A stretch of 64,000 nt of DNA, taken from positions 186,001 to 250,000 of the forward strand of contig NZ_CP101750.1 of NCBI RefSeq assembly GCF_026810505.1. The letters are read 5' to 3'. Positions 36,371 to 45,548 of the stretch are shown piece after piece (within the stretch, counting starts at the first letter, position 1; every line of letters starts with the position of its first letter). The translations under genes and the position numbers were made by a program. The notes below the pieces were generated by a model. That model was given only the letters and a program-made list of their open reading frames with translations, had not been told where the DNA came from and ran no database searches. Source of the stretch: Streptomyces sp. Je 1-369 (lineage in GTDB: Bacteria; Actinomycetota; Actinomycetes; Streptomycetales; Streptomycetaceae).

Positions 36371-37141
36371 TCAGTTGTCGCTCGTTCGCAGGAACGTGTC
36401 GAGTCGGTCGGTGAAACCCGGCGCCGCGGCGACGAAGTGTCCGGCGCCCGGGTTTACCGTGCGCTCGCCGTCGAGCGTGGCCGCGAGGGCGTCGCAGATC
36501 CGCTCGTGTGCGACCGCGTGGTCTCCCGACGCGACGAGCACCGGGACGCGGGCCCGGCGGATGAGGTCGAGCCGTGGACGTGCCCGGCTGGGCAGCCGGG
36601 CTCCGTGCGCCCGGCGGACACCGGCGACCACCTCGTCCGGGAGTGGGCCCTCGTCGACGGAGGCCCCCGCGAGGCGCAGGAACTCCCGCAGTTCGGCGGG
36701 GTCCGTGTCCATTCCGTGGGTGAGGACCGCGTCGCCGAGGCGCTCGAGCCGTGTTACGTCGGGATCGCCCGGGAGGAGGAAGGCGAGCGGCGGCTCGATC
36801 AGGGTGAGCGAGCGCACGCTGCCCGGCGCGGCCGCGGCCGCGATCAACGCCCCGAGGGTGCCGTAGGAGTGGGCGACGACGTGCGGGCGGCCGATGAGCA
36901 GCGGCGCCAGGTCCTGGGCGTCCGCCTCGTAGTCCTGGCTTGTCAGTGGTGCCGGGCTCGGCGGATAGCCGCGCCGATGGACGTACGCCAGCGTCCAGCG
37001 GTCGGCCAGCGCGGACAGCGCGCCCCACGTCGTCCGCGGGCCCGCGCCCCCGTGCACGAGCAGGACCTCCGGCCCCGAGCCGGTGCGTATCACCACGACT
37101 TCGTCCACGAGGCGCGAGCTTAACGGTTCGCGACGGGCCAT
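36371..37141 (-). CDS. Alpha/beta fold hydrolase
   Basis: 256-residue serine hydrolase of the alpha/beta fold: LLVHGGAGPRTTW (oxyanion), nucleophile elbow VVAHSYGTLGA (Ser about 94), catalytic Asp in VASGDHAVAH and His in NPGAGHFVAAAPGF. The short cap and lack of signal peptide fit a cytosolic esterase or lactonase type. ATG 37141 follows GGAGATCGGTC. Divergent from the SDR at 37222. Substrate unknown. Confidence 0.88.
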   Translation of the reverse strand: MARREPLSSRLVDEVVVIRTGSGPEVLLVHGGAGPRTTWGALSALADRWTLAYVHRRGYPPSPAPLTSQDYEADAQDLAPLLIGRPHVVAHSYGTLGALIAAAAAPGSVRSLTLIEPPLAFLLPGDPDVTRLERLGDAVLTHGMDTDPAELREFLRLAGASVDEGPLPDEVVAGVRRAHGARLPSRARPRLDLIRRARVPVLVASGDHAVAHERICDALAATLDGERTVNPGAGHFVAAAPGFTDRLDTFLRTSDN

Positions 37142-37221
37142 GACCGATCTCCGTCATTCGGATTCGGCAGTGCCGCATATGATCGAACTGCATGTTTTTG
37201 AAGGTGAGGAGATCAACTTTC

Positions 37222-38037
37222 ATGTCTGGTGAGCGAGTTGTCGTCGTCACTGGCGGGGGTACGGGCATCGGTGCTGCGACGGCCCGCTTGCTGCGGGCCG
37301 AGGGGCACCACGTCGTGATCGCCGGCAGGAGGCCGCAGCCGCTGCATCAAGTCGCCGCTGAGACCGGGGCCTTGGCTCACCCTGCCGACACCGCGGATCC
37401 CGAAGCCGTGCGGAAGCTCGTCGAGACGACGGTGAAGACTTACGGGAGACTTGACGGCCTCGTACTCAACGCCGGAATCGGACGGGGCGGTGCCGTCGGC
37501 GACACCGAGGTCGAGGAGTGGGAAGAGCTGCTACGGACCAACCTCACCGGCCCGTTCCTCCTGCTCCGTGCCGCACTGCCGCATCTGCTTGCCGCCCGTG
37601 GCGCGGTGGTCGCGGTCGCCTCGGTCGCCGCGCTCCGCAACAGCGCCGGCAACGCCGCGTATGCGACGTCCAAGGCCGGACTGCTCCACCTGTGCCGCTC
37701 CCTCGCCGTCGACTACGGGCCGCAGGGGCTGCGGGCCAACTCGGTGTGCCCTGGCTGGGTGCGTACGGAGATGGCCGACCAGCGGATGGCGCGGTTCGCG
37801 GCGGAGGCGGGGCTGTCGGGCGGTGCCGAGGAGGCGTACGCGGAGGCGAACCGGCTGACTCCCGTCGGGCGGCCGGGTGATCCGGAGGAGGTCGCTGAGG
37901 CGATCGGCTGGCTGCTCTCGCCGGCCGCGTCGTACGTCAACGGGGCCGTCCTCACCGTCGACGGCGGGGTGACCACGGTCGGCGTCGGCGGCGCCGCCTT
38001 CGACTACCGCATCGAGGCGCGCGCCCCGCGCCAGTAG
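37222..38037 (+). CDS. SDR family oxidoreductase
   Basis: 271-residue classical short-chain dehydrogenase: TGGGTGIG coenzyme motif (about residues 10-17), NAG at VLNAGIG, catalytic Ser in VASVAAL and YxxxK in YATSKAG, and the PGWVRTEM loop. The Arg-rich GRRPQPL after strand 2 suggests NADP preference. ATG 37222 follows GAGGAG by 10 nt. Followed on the same strand by an AraC regulator across a degenerate GCCGGACAGG repeat region. Substrate unknown. Confidence 0.93.
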   Translation: MSGERVVVVTGGGTGIGAATARLLRAEGHHVVIAGRRPQPLHQVAAETGALAHPADTADPEAVRKLVETTVKTYGRLDGLVLNAGIGRGGAVGDTEVEEWEELLRTNLTGPFLLLRAALPHLLAARGAVVAVASVAALRNSAGNAAYATSKAGLLHLCRSLAVDYGPQGLRANSVCPGWVRTEMADQRMARFAAEAGLSGGAEEAYAEANRLTPVGRPGDPEEVAEAIGWLLSPAASYVNGAVLTVDGGVTTVGVGGAAFDYRIEARAPRQ

Positions 38038-38220
38038 CGGACCACCGGACAGGGCTGCTCTCCGCCGGACGGGCCGCCTACTCACGCCGGACAGGCACCC
38101 TCTCCGCCGGACAGGCACGCTCTCTCCCCCACCGACCGCTCGGCGCCGTCGACCGTTCGGGCCGCGCTTCCCCATAGGGCAGAATGTCTGCTTCATGGGG
38201 GTAGGCCTGTTGGGGGTTGT

Positions 38221-39198
38221 GTGCTGCTCGTCGATCTGTCCACGGTGGCGCCGCGCGAGCGGGCCGACGCGTTTCATCATGCGTTGACCGATTCTCTGGT
38301 GCCCAATGACGTGGTCCACGAGGAGCCGGAGACGGGGATTCACGCGCGCATGGAGTTGTGGCAGGTGGGTGGGCTCGGGCTCTTCTCGACGCGTAACTCC
38401 GGCTTCGAGGTGCGCCGAAGCGACCGGCACGTGCGTCATCACCGCAGCCGGCCCGTCATCTCGGTCTCGCTTCAGCCGGAAGGTGTCCATCGGGCCGAGA
38501 TCGCGGGGCGGCGGCAGCTCCTCGGGCCGGACGACATCTGCGTGTTCCACGAGTTGTCGCCCCGCGTCTACGGATGGTCGGGCGACGGCGCCTCCCAGTC
38601 CATGATGTTCGACGTGGACCGCCTCGACGTGCCGGTGGACGCCGTGGTGCGGGCCTCGGCGCGGCTGCGCGCCAGCCCCATGTACAGCCTGGTCCTGAAC
38701 CATCTGCGCGGGGTCTGGCACGACCCCGGGCGGCTTGAGGGCGACCCCGGCGCCGGCGCCCTCGCCGCGGCCACCACCGAGCTCGTCCGCGCGCTGCTCC
38801 TGTCCGCCGCGCACGCCGAGGAGTCCCCCGTCGTCCGCTCGGCGATGGACGAGACGCTGCTCACGCGGGTCCTGGCGTACGCCCGTCGCCATCTCGCCGA
38901 CCGCGACCTGACACCGGAGCGGATCGCGCGGGAGCACGCCGTCTCAGTGCGCACGCTCTACGCCCTGCTCAACGACGCGGACATCAGCCTGGAGCAGTGG
39001 CTCATCACCGAGCGCCTCGCCAAGGCGCGCGACATGCTGACCGCGCCGCGCTACGACCGGCTCACCGTCGCCGCGGTGGCCGCCCGGTGCGGGTTCACCA
39101 GCCCGAGTCACTTCAGCCGCCGGTTCCAGGCCGCGTACGGCACGTCCCCCGGCGAGTGGCGTCGGCACCGCGACGCCGCGAGCACGGACGGCCGTTGA
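38221..39198 (+). CDS. AraC family transcriptional regulator
   Basis: 325-residue AraC-type regulator. An N-terminal cupin-like (AraC_binding_2) region spans about 30-190, followed by the double HTH: LTPERIAREHAVSVRTLYAL and YDRLTVAAVAARCGFTSPSH, ending FSRRFQAAYGTSPGEWRRH. GTG start. It follows an SDR gene on the same strand and converges on an esterase. One of three AraC regulators within 4.5 kb. Ligand unknown. Confidence 0.92.
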   Translation: MLLVDLSTVAPRERADAFHHALTDSLVPNDVVHEEPETGIHARMELWQVGGLGLFSTRNSGFEVRRSDRHVRHHRSRPVISVSLQPEGVHRAEIAGRRQLLGPDDICVFHELSPRVYGWSGDGASQSMMFDVDRLDVPVDAVVRASARLRASPMYSLVLNHLRGVWHDPGRLEGDPGAGALAAATTELVRALLLSAAHAEESPVVRSAMDETLLTRVLAYARRHLADRDLTPERIAREHAVSVRTLYALLNDADISLEQWLITERLAKARDMLTAPRYDRLTVAAVAARCGFTSPSHFSRRFQAAYGTSPGEWRRHRDAASTDGR

Positions 39199-39220
39199 GG
39201 AGCGCGGGTACGGAGCGCGT

Positions 39221-40258
39221 TCAGGCCGTGTGCAGGGCGGCGTGCAAGGTGTCCGTCACCTGGATGCGGGCCGCCCGGGACGCCTCGGTCCCGCGGAGCA
39301 GGTCGAAGAGCACGAAGCCGTGGATCGTGCCTTGATAGCGGATCGACACGACGGGTACGTCCGCCTCCCTCAGCCGGGCCGCGTACGCCTCGCCCTCGTC
39401 GCGGAGCACATCGGCCTCGGCCGTCAGAACCAGCGCCGGCGGCAGTCCGAGCAGCCGGTCCACGGGTGCGCGCAGCGGTGAGACTGCGCCGTGCGCGCGG
39501 CTCTCGCGGTCCGGCGCGTACTGCTGCCAGTAGCCGTGCATGGCGGCGCGGCTGAGGAAGTAGCCGTCCGCGAACCGCCGGTAGGACGGGGTGTCCATCC
39601 CCGCGTCCGTCACCGGGCAGAGCAGCACCTGGTGCCGGAAGTCCGGACCGCCGCGCTCGCGCGCCACGAGCGTGAGGGCCGCGGCCTGCTGGGCGCCCGC
39701 GCTCGCGCCGACGACCGCCATCCTGGCCCCGTCCAGGCGGCACTCCGCTCCGTGCCGGGCGACCCAGTGGGCCACCGTGTGGGCGCGCTCCACCGCGTGC
39801 GGGTGGCGGGCGTCCCGCGGGGTGTCGTACTCGGGGACGACCACGGCGGCGTCCGCGCCGAGCACGAGATCCGCCAGCAGCCGCCGGTGCGCGTACGCGT
39901 CGGTCAGCATCCAGCCGAGGCCGTGCAGATACAGCACGACCGGCAGCGGCTCGTCGGTGCCGGCCGGCCGCAGGATCCGTACCCTGATGCGGTTTCCGTC
40001 GGCTCCCGGCAGCGCGAGCCACTCCTCCTCGACGTCCGGATCGTCCGCGCCGCCGCCGTCCCACAGGGCTGCCATGCGGGACCTGGACGGGGTGGGGTCG
40101 GACGCGGTCTCGGACTCGGGCGCGGAGTCGGAGGCGGAAGCGAACTCAGGCTCGGGCGCGGGCTCGGGCGCGGCGGGGCAGGAATACGTTTCGGCGAAGG
40201 CCCTCGTGCGCCGTTCGAGCACCGGTGGCTCCCCGGGGGCCGGGACGTCTGCTTCCAC
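39221..40258 (-). CDS. Alpha/beta hydrolase (HSL/Aes-type esterase)
   Basis: 345-residue hormone-sensitive-lipase-family esterase. Oxyanion motif YLHGLGWM (where the family usually has HGGGW), nucleophile elbow VVGASAGAQQA, catalytic Asp in AEADVLRDEGE and His in TIHGFVLFD. The N-terminal 70 residues are a low-complexity Pro/Glu/Ser segment. GTG 40258 follows AGGAGTTCCC. Lies between two AraC regulator genes facing away, both candidate controllers. Substrate unknown, probably short acyl esters. Confidence 0.9.
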   Translation of the reverse strand: MEADVPAPGEPPVLERRTRAFAETYSCPAAPEPAPEPEFASASDSAPESETASDPTPSRSRMAALWDGGGADDPDVEEEWLALPGADGNRIRVRILRPAGTDEPLPVVLYLHGLGWMLTDAYAHRRLLADLVLGADAAVVVPEYDTPRDARHPHAVERAHTVAHWVARHGAECRLDGARMAVVGASAGAQQAAALTLVARERGGPDFRHQVLLCPVTDAGMDTPSYRRFADGYFLSRAAMHGYWQQYAPDRESRAHGAVSPLRAPVDRLLGLPPALVLTAEADVLRDEGEAYAARLREADVPVVSIRYQGTIHGFVLFDLLRGTEASRAARIQVTDTLHAALHTA

Positions 40259-40551
40259 GGGAACTCCTGCGCAGGGGGCGGATCGCGGGGCCGTTCGCGG
40301 CTCGGCCGGCTCGGAGTACTCACCCTAGGGCGCCATCGGCCGGAAAGGGGACCGGCCGACCCACTGATCCGTGCCGCTGCGTGCACACTTCGGGCGCAGC
40401 GGCTTACGCGGGCGCGAAAGGCAGTCATATGACCTAACGCCTCCCGCGGCCGTCCGCCCAGACTCACGGTCATGGGCCGTGGACCAGGGGTGACCGTCCC
40501 CCTCTGCCACGCACAGGGCACCGGCCCGGGGACGGTTGAAAGGAGCCCTCC

Positions 40552-41541
40552 GTGAGCGCTCGATCCGCAGCGGCCGTGTCGCCGGGCGCCGAGACCTCGA
40601 CCGACGTGGAGTCAGCCTTCGCGCGCTGGCTCACGCCTCTAGTGACAGCCGACGACATGGGCAGCCGCACCGACGGGTCCGTGACGCTCCGGCGGTTCGG
40701 ATACGTCCGCATGCTCACCTGCGTGTCCGTGTCAGGGCCGTTGCGGCTGGCCCGCGGTCCCGGCCCGACCGCGCCGGGCGCGGAGGATGCGGTCGCGCTG
40801 CTCGTCCCCCGCGAGGGGATGGTGCGGCTGGTCCAGGACGGGCGCGGCGTTTCCGTGGTGCCGGGTGAGTCGGCCCTCGTCGACCTGCGCCGCGCCTTCT
40901 CCATCGAGTACGAGGGCACGGCCCGGTCCGTTCTCCTGCGGCTGCCCCTGCACGCGCTGCACGTTCCCTCGGTGCCTTTGCGGTCCCTCACGGCCCGCGC
41001 GCTCCCGCCGCCCGCGGGCTCCGCGGCGGTGCTCCCCGCCCTGCTCCAGCACTTGGAGACGTCGGCCTCGCGGGTATCCGCCCCGGTGGGCGAACGACTC
41101 GGCGGCCTCGTCACGGATCTGGTCGCCGGGCTCGTCGAGGACCTCGCCGAGGCCACGGAAGGGCCACCGGAGGACGACAGGCATCCCTTGGTGGTCACGA
41201 TCCGCCAGTACGTCGACCGTCACCTCGGCGACCCGGAACTGTCCGCGGAACGGATCGCCGCGGCGCACCTGATCTCGGTCCGCTATCTGCACCGCCTCTT
41301 CGAGGCCGAGGGAGTCACCGTCGGCCGCCTGATCCAGCGTCTGCGCGTCGAACGGTGCGCGGGTGAACTCACCCGCCGCGGCCGGAGCAGCCCGTCCATC
41401 GCCGTGGTCGCGGCCCGCTGGGGCTTCCGAAGCCCGGCGCACTTCAGCCGCGCGTTCAAGTCCGTGTACGGGCATCCGCCGCAGCAGTGGCGGCGGATGG
41501 TGATGTCCGGGACGGCCGACGCGACGGGGGCGTGTCTCTGA
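40552..41541 (+). CDS. AraC family transcriptional regulator
   Basis: 329-residue AraC-type regulator: N-terminal sensing domain (about 20-190, AraC_binding_2-like), then HTH 1 LSAERIAAAHLISVRYLHRL and HTH 2 SIAVVAARWGFRSPAHFSR, ending FKSVYGHPPQQWRRM. GTG 40552 follows AAAGGAG. It is clearly similar in HTH to the regulator at 41801-42691 (ISVRYLHRLFE against ISIRYLHKLFE), so the two are paralogues facing one another tail to tail across the repeat region. Confidence 0.92.
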   Translation: MSARSAAAVSPGAETSTDVESAFARWLTPLVTADDMGSRTDGSVTLRRFGYVRMLTCVSVSGPLRLARGPGPTAPGAEDAVALLVPREGMVRLVQDGRGVSVVPGESALVDLRRAFSIEYEGTARSVLLRLPLHALHVPSVPLRSLTARALPPPAGSAAVLPALLQHLETSASRVSAPVGERLGGLVTDLVAGLVEDLAEATEGPPEDDRHPLVVTIRQYVDRHLGDPELSAERIAAAHLISVRYLHRLFEAEGVTVGRLIQRLRVERCAGELTRRGRSSPSIAVVAARWGFRSPAHFSRAFKSVYGHPPQQWRRMVMSGTADATGACL

Positions 41542-41579
41542 GTGCGTCGTCGGTGGCGGGGGCTTTGGGGGCCTTCGCT

Positions 41580-41820
41580 ACACCCTCGACGCCGGGCGGC
41601 CCCGGGCCTTCGGTCCGCCAACGGCCGCAGGCGGCTTCGGGTCCTTCGGCGCACCATCAACGGCGAGCTGGCCCGAAGCCTTCGCTACGTCGCCAACGGC
41701 TGTCGGCTGCGGGTCTTTCACCGCACCGCCGACGGCAGGCAGCACGGAACCCCTCGGCGCACCGCCAACGGCAGGCAGCACGGAACCCCTCGGCGCACCG
41801 TCAACGGCAGGCGGCCCCGG
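41580..41820. repeat. 36-bp tandem repeat array at the end of an AraC gene
   Basis: Two perfect-length 36-bp units (41722-41757 and 41758-41793, core ACGGCAGGCAGCACGGAACC, one mismatch) and a partial third (from 41794) form the array; degenerate units run back to about 41580. The stop codon of the minus-strand AraC gene lies in the third unit. No spacers, so not a CRISPR. Confidence 0.7.
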
Positions 41821-42691
41821 GCTCTTCGGCGGGGCTGGTTCGGCCGGCGCGCCAGTCGCTGGGGGACATGCCGTATGCCGTACGGAAGCTGCGGCTGAAG
41901 TGCGTGGCGCTGGCGAAGCCCCAGCGTCTGGCGACGGCTGCCACCGTGATGTCGTCGCGTGCCGGGCGGGCCAGCTCGCGGCGGGCCTCTTCCAGGCGGC
42001 GGTGCTGGATCCATCGGCCGACCGTGCTGCCCCGCCCCTCGAAGAGCTTGTGCAGATAGCGGATGGAGATGTGCTGCGCTTCGGCGACGGTGGCCGGTGT
42101 CAGGTTGCGGTCCCGTAGGTTCGCGTCGACGTATGCGCGCAGGCTGCGCACCAGGGCCTCGCGGTCCTGTCCGTCCTCACGAGGGCCGGGGCCGGTGTCC
42201 TCGACGGCGAGGAGCGCAACGAGGTCGGCGACCGCACCGGCCGAGCGGAGCGCGGTCCGCGACGGGGGCCCGGGCTCCGCCGCGGCGATCTCGCGCAGGA
42301 GCGGGCCGAGCAGCGGCGTGACGGTTCCGTCGGCGAAAGGGGCCCGTTGTGCCAGGTCGTCCACCTGCCGGTCGGTGAGGGCCAGGGCGCGGTGCGGCAC
42401 GCGCACCAGGTGCAGTTCGAAGTCCTCAGCCTCCTCCAGGGTGAAGCCCCGCGCCCCGTCGCGGACGAAGACGTCTCCGGGCAGGCAGGTCGCGGTGCCG
42501 TCCGGCCTGGCGAGTGTGGCCCGCCCCCTGATGTGGAGGCCCAGCAGAACGTACGGGTCGGTCAGGGCATCGGCGTCGGGCACGTGCCGGACCTGGCGCG
42601 CCGCTCCCCGGAGCGTGTGGATGCGGAGGAAGCCGATGGGGCGCGCGGTGGTGGTGTCCCCCATGGTAGGGGTGGGCGTGGTCGTCGTCAC
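41801..42691 (-). CDS. AraC family transcriptional regulator
   Basis: 296-residue AraC-type regulator: cupin-like N-terminal region (YVLLGLHIRGRATLARPDGT), then HTH 1 TPATVAEAQHISIRYLHKLF and HTH 2 TVAAVARRWGFASATHFSR, ending AYGMSPSDWRA. The C-terminal residues after that run into the 36-bp repeat. GTG 42691 is tentatively the start (GCAGG upstream); ATG 42664 has no ribosome site. Divergent from the 42822 LAL regulator, 130 bp apart, so it is a candidate controller of that regulator. Confidence 0.9.
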   Translation of the reverse strand: MTTTTPTPTMGDTTTARPIGFLRIHTLRGAARQVRHVPDADALTDPYVLLGLHIRGRATLARPDGTATCLPGDVFVRDGARGFTLEEAEDFELHLVRVPHRALALTDRQVDDLAQRAPFADGTVTPLLGPLLREIAAAEPGPPSRTALRSAGAVADLVALLAVEDTGPGPREDGQDREALVRSLRAYVDANLRDRNLTPATVAEAQHISIRYLHKLFEGRGSTVGRWIQHRRLEEARRELARPARDDITVAAVARRWGFASATHFSRSFRTAYGMSPSDWRAGRTSPAEEPGAACR

Positions 42692-42821
42692 GCCGTCAGC
42701 CTGCTGCGGTCGGGCCCCGTTGACGAGAGCGTACGGCCTTCCCTGCGGGCAGGGGCACAAGCCGTGCACGCACAGGCAGCGCGGCGGTGCCACGGTGGTC
42801 GGAGGGCGATCAGGGAGAGTC

Positions 42822-45548
42822 ATGGGTAGCGGGCAGGGTGACAGGACGCTCGTCGGCCGTCGGCGCGAACAGGCGCTGCTGGAGGGGTTCCTGGAGAACG
42901 CGCGCATTGGGGCCGGCGGTTCGGCGACGGTGCTGCGCGGCGACGCGGGTATCGGGAAGACGGCGCTGCTGGAGTGGACGGCCGTACGCGCGGCGCGGGA
43001 GGGCTTCACCGTCCTGCGTGTGGTGGGCAGCGAGTCGGAGTCCGGCATCGCCTTCGGCGCGCTGCACCACGTGCTGCTGCCGCTGCGGGAGAACTCCCGC
43101 GCCCTGCCCCCGCACCAGCGGCTCGCCCTGGAACGGGCCCTCGGGCTGCGCGAAGGACTGCCGCCCGCGGGGTTCATGGTGGGCGCGGCCGCGCTCGCGC
43201 TGCTCGCCGAGCAGGCGCGCCGCGGCCCGGTGCTGATCGTCGTCGACGACCTCCAGTGGGTGGACCCCACCAGCGCCGCCGTCTTCGTCTTCCTGCACCA
43301 GCGGATCATCGCTCTGCCCGTCGTCATGGTGTGCGCGAGCCGGTCCGACGGCTCCGCGCTGGAGGGCTGGCCCGCCCACCCGGTGGACGTCGAGGCGCTG
43401 TCGGGCGAGGACTCACGGACGCTGCTGCGGCGCTTGCACCCGGGGCTCGCCGCCGGTGCCGTCCGGCGAGTGGTCGCGGAGGCCGCGGGAAATCCCCTCG
43501 CCCTGGCCGAGTTGCCCGGCCGGTCGGCGGACGAGCACCGCTGGGGCGTCGTACCGCTGCCGGACCGGCTTCCGTTGGGCAGCCGGCTCGAGGAGGTGTT
43601 CGTGCGGCGGCTGCGGTCGCTGCCCGAGAGCGCGGCGCGCGTCCTGCTGCTCGCCGCGCTGGACGACGCGGCGGCCGTCGGAGACGATGCCGTGCGCCGG
43701 GCGGCACCGGGCGGCGCCGAACGGGTGCTGGGCGCGATCGAGGCGAGCGGGCTCGCCCGTTGGGACGCCACGGGGCGGTTGGTCTTCCGGCATCCTCTGG
43801 TGCGGAGCGCTGTGATCACCGCCGCCTCGGCGACCGAACGACGAGCCGCGCACCGGTCGTTGGCGGAGCGGCTGCGCGAGGACGACCCGCGTCGGCTGCT
43901 GCACGAGGCGTCCGCCGCCGATGGCCCGGACGAACGCCTCGCCCTCCGGCTCCAGGCCGCGGGTACGCGCATCGCGCTGCGCGGCGGCGACGCGGAGGGG
44001 GCCCTGCTCCTCGACCGCGCGGCCGCTCTCGGGACGGGTCCCGGCGACCGCGCCCGCCGACTGACGTGGGCCGCCGTGATGTCGGCGCGCGGCGGGCGGC
44101 TCGCGTACGCCGCGGAACTCCTGCGGGAGATCCGGCGCGGGCCGGTGCCGGAGGACATCGCCCCGCTCTTCGCCTACGCGGTCGTGTACGTCGACCAGAG
44201 CCACCACGTGGACTTCACCTCGTCCTTCGAGCTGCTGCCCGGGGCACTGGAGGCGCTGACAGCGCCCGGCGCGCCGGGCTTCGGCGATCTCGTCGAGCAG
44301 GTGGCGTTCAAGCTGCTGCTCGCGTCGGCCTACACCGGTGACCCGCGCGGCTGGGACATGCTGGAGCGGCACCGCGAGCACCTCTCCCCCGCCGTACGCC
44401 TGTGCCACCGCGCCTGGGCCGACCCGCCGCGCACGGCGCACGACGCGGAGACGGAAGTGCGGTCCCTGGTGGCGCGCGTCGCGGCCCGGCGGGAGACCGC
44501 GGCCGCCTGGCTGCTGCTCTGGGCGGCGTCGGCGGTGGACGCGGCCGACGAGGAGCTGCGGCGGCTCTTCGACGACGAGCACACGTACGCCACTCAGGGG
44601 TCCGTCGCGAAGGCGCGCTGCCATCAGGCGTTCCTGCGGGGCCGTTGGGACGCCGCCGAGGAGTGCCTGCGCGAGGCCGACACCGCGGAGGAGCTCGGCT
44701 ACCACTGCAACGCCCTGCTCTTCCGGCACTATTACGCGCACTTTTTGGCGGGCCGGGGCGACGAGCGGGGGCTGCGCGACGTGCGGGCGCGGATCGGGCC
44801 CGTGGCGGCGTCCGCGCGCATGCGGTTCGTCACGGACCACCTGGACCGTCTCGACGCGCTGGCCGCGCTGGCACACGGGCGCCACGAGGAGGCGTACCTC
44901 CTGCTGCTCCGCGTGATGGCCCCGGGGCAGCTGCCGCGTGGCCTCGCATGGTTCCACCTTCCGTTCTTCGACTTCGTCGTGGCGAGCCTGCGGTGCGGCC
45001 GCCGGACGGAGGCGCTGGCCCACGTCGCGGCGGGGCGGGCCGCGCGGATGGACGCCGTCTCCGCGCACCACGCCTTCCTGCTGGCGGCCGCGGTGGCGGT
45101 CACGGCGGACGACGCGGAGTCGGACGCGGCGTACGCGGCGGCCTGCGCGGTGCCGGGCGCCGCTGAGTGGGTCTTCGACATGGCGCGGCTGCGGCTGCTG
45201 CACGGGGCGGGGCTGCGCCGTCGAGGACTGCGTGCCGAGGCGGTCGCGACGCTGCACGCCGCCGCCCGCGCCTTCCAGGGGCTGCGCGCCGACCCGTGGG
45301 TGGAGCAGTGCCGGGCCGAACTGCGGGCCTCGGACCATGCGTCGAGCGGCAAGGTGGTCCCGGCCGACGGGCTCACGGCGCAGGAGTTGCGCGTCGCCCG
45401 TCTCGTGTCCACCGGGCTCACGAACAAGGAGGCGGGCGCCGCGCTCCAGCTGTCGCCCCGCACGATCGGGGCTCACCTCTACCGGATCTTCCCGAAGTTG
45501 GGGGTCACGTCGCGGGCGGCTCTTGCGCGGGCGCTGCCGGATTCCTGA
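42822..45548 (+). CDS. LAL-type LuxR family ATPase regulator
   Basis: 908-residue regulator: N-terminal STAND/AAA ATPase with intact Walker A GDAGIGKT (40-47) and Walker B VLIVVDDLQWVDP (about 140), a long helical sensor domain, and a C-terminal LuxR HTH (LTAQELRVARLVSTGLTNKE, RTIGAHLYRIFPKLGVTS). ATG 42822 follows CAGGGAGAGTC. The final 44 bp overlap the last codons of the convergent LAL gene, both encoding HTH ends. Activator of unknown targets; comparable LALs often control secondary metabolism. Confidence 0.95.
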   Translation: MGSGQGDRTLVGRRREQALLEGFLENARIGAGGSATVLRGDAGIGKTALLEWTAVRAAREGFTVLRVVGSESESGIAFGALHHVLLPLRENSRALPPHQRLALERALGLREGLPPAGFMVGAAALALLAEQARRGPVLIVVDDLQWVDPTSAAVFVFLHQRIIALPVVMVCASRSDGSALEGWPAHPVDVEALSGEDSRTLLRRLHPGLAAGAVRRVVAEAAGNPLALAELPGRSADEHRWGVVPLPDRLPLGSRLEEVFVRRLRSLPESAARVLLLAALDDAAAVGDDAVRRAAPGGAERVLGAIEASGLARWDATGRLVFRHPLVRSAVITAASATERRAAHRSLAERLREDDPRRLLHEASAADGPDERLALRLQAAGTRIALRGGDAEGALLLDRAAALGTGPGDRARRLTWAAVMSARGGRLAYAAELLREIRRGPVPEDIAPLFAYAVVYVDQSHHVDFTSSFELLPGALEALTAPGAPGFGDLVEQVAFKLLLASAYTGDPRGWDMLERHREHLSPAVRLCHRAWADPPRTAHDAETEVRSLVARVAARRETAAAWLLLWAASAVDAADEELRRLFDDEHTYATQGSVAKARCHQAFLRGRWDAAEECLREADTAEELGYHCNALLFRHYYAHFLAGRGDERGLRDVRARIGPVAASARMRFVTDHLDRLDALAALAHGRHEEAYLLLLRVMAPGQLPRGLAWFHLPFFDFVVASLRCGRRTEALAHVAAGRAARMDAVSAHHAFLLAAAVAVTADDAESDAAYAAACAVPGAAEWVFDMARLRLLHGAGLRRRGLRAEAVATLHAAARAFQGLRADPWVEQCRAELRASDHASSGKVVPADGLTAQELRVARLVSTGLTNKEAGAALQLSPRTIGAHLYRIFPKLGVTSRAALARALPDS

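Noticed and set aside
41718..41820. 36-bp repeats resembling a CRISPR array
   Set aside because: Units are head-to-tail without unique spacers and no cas genes are present.
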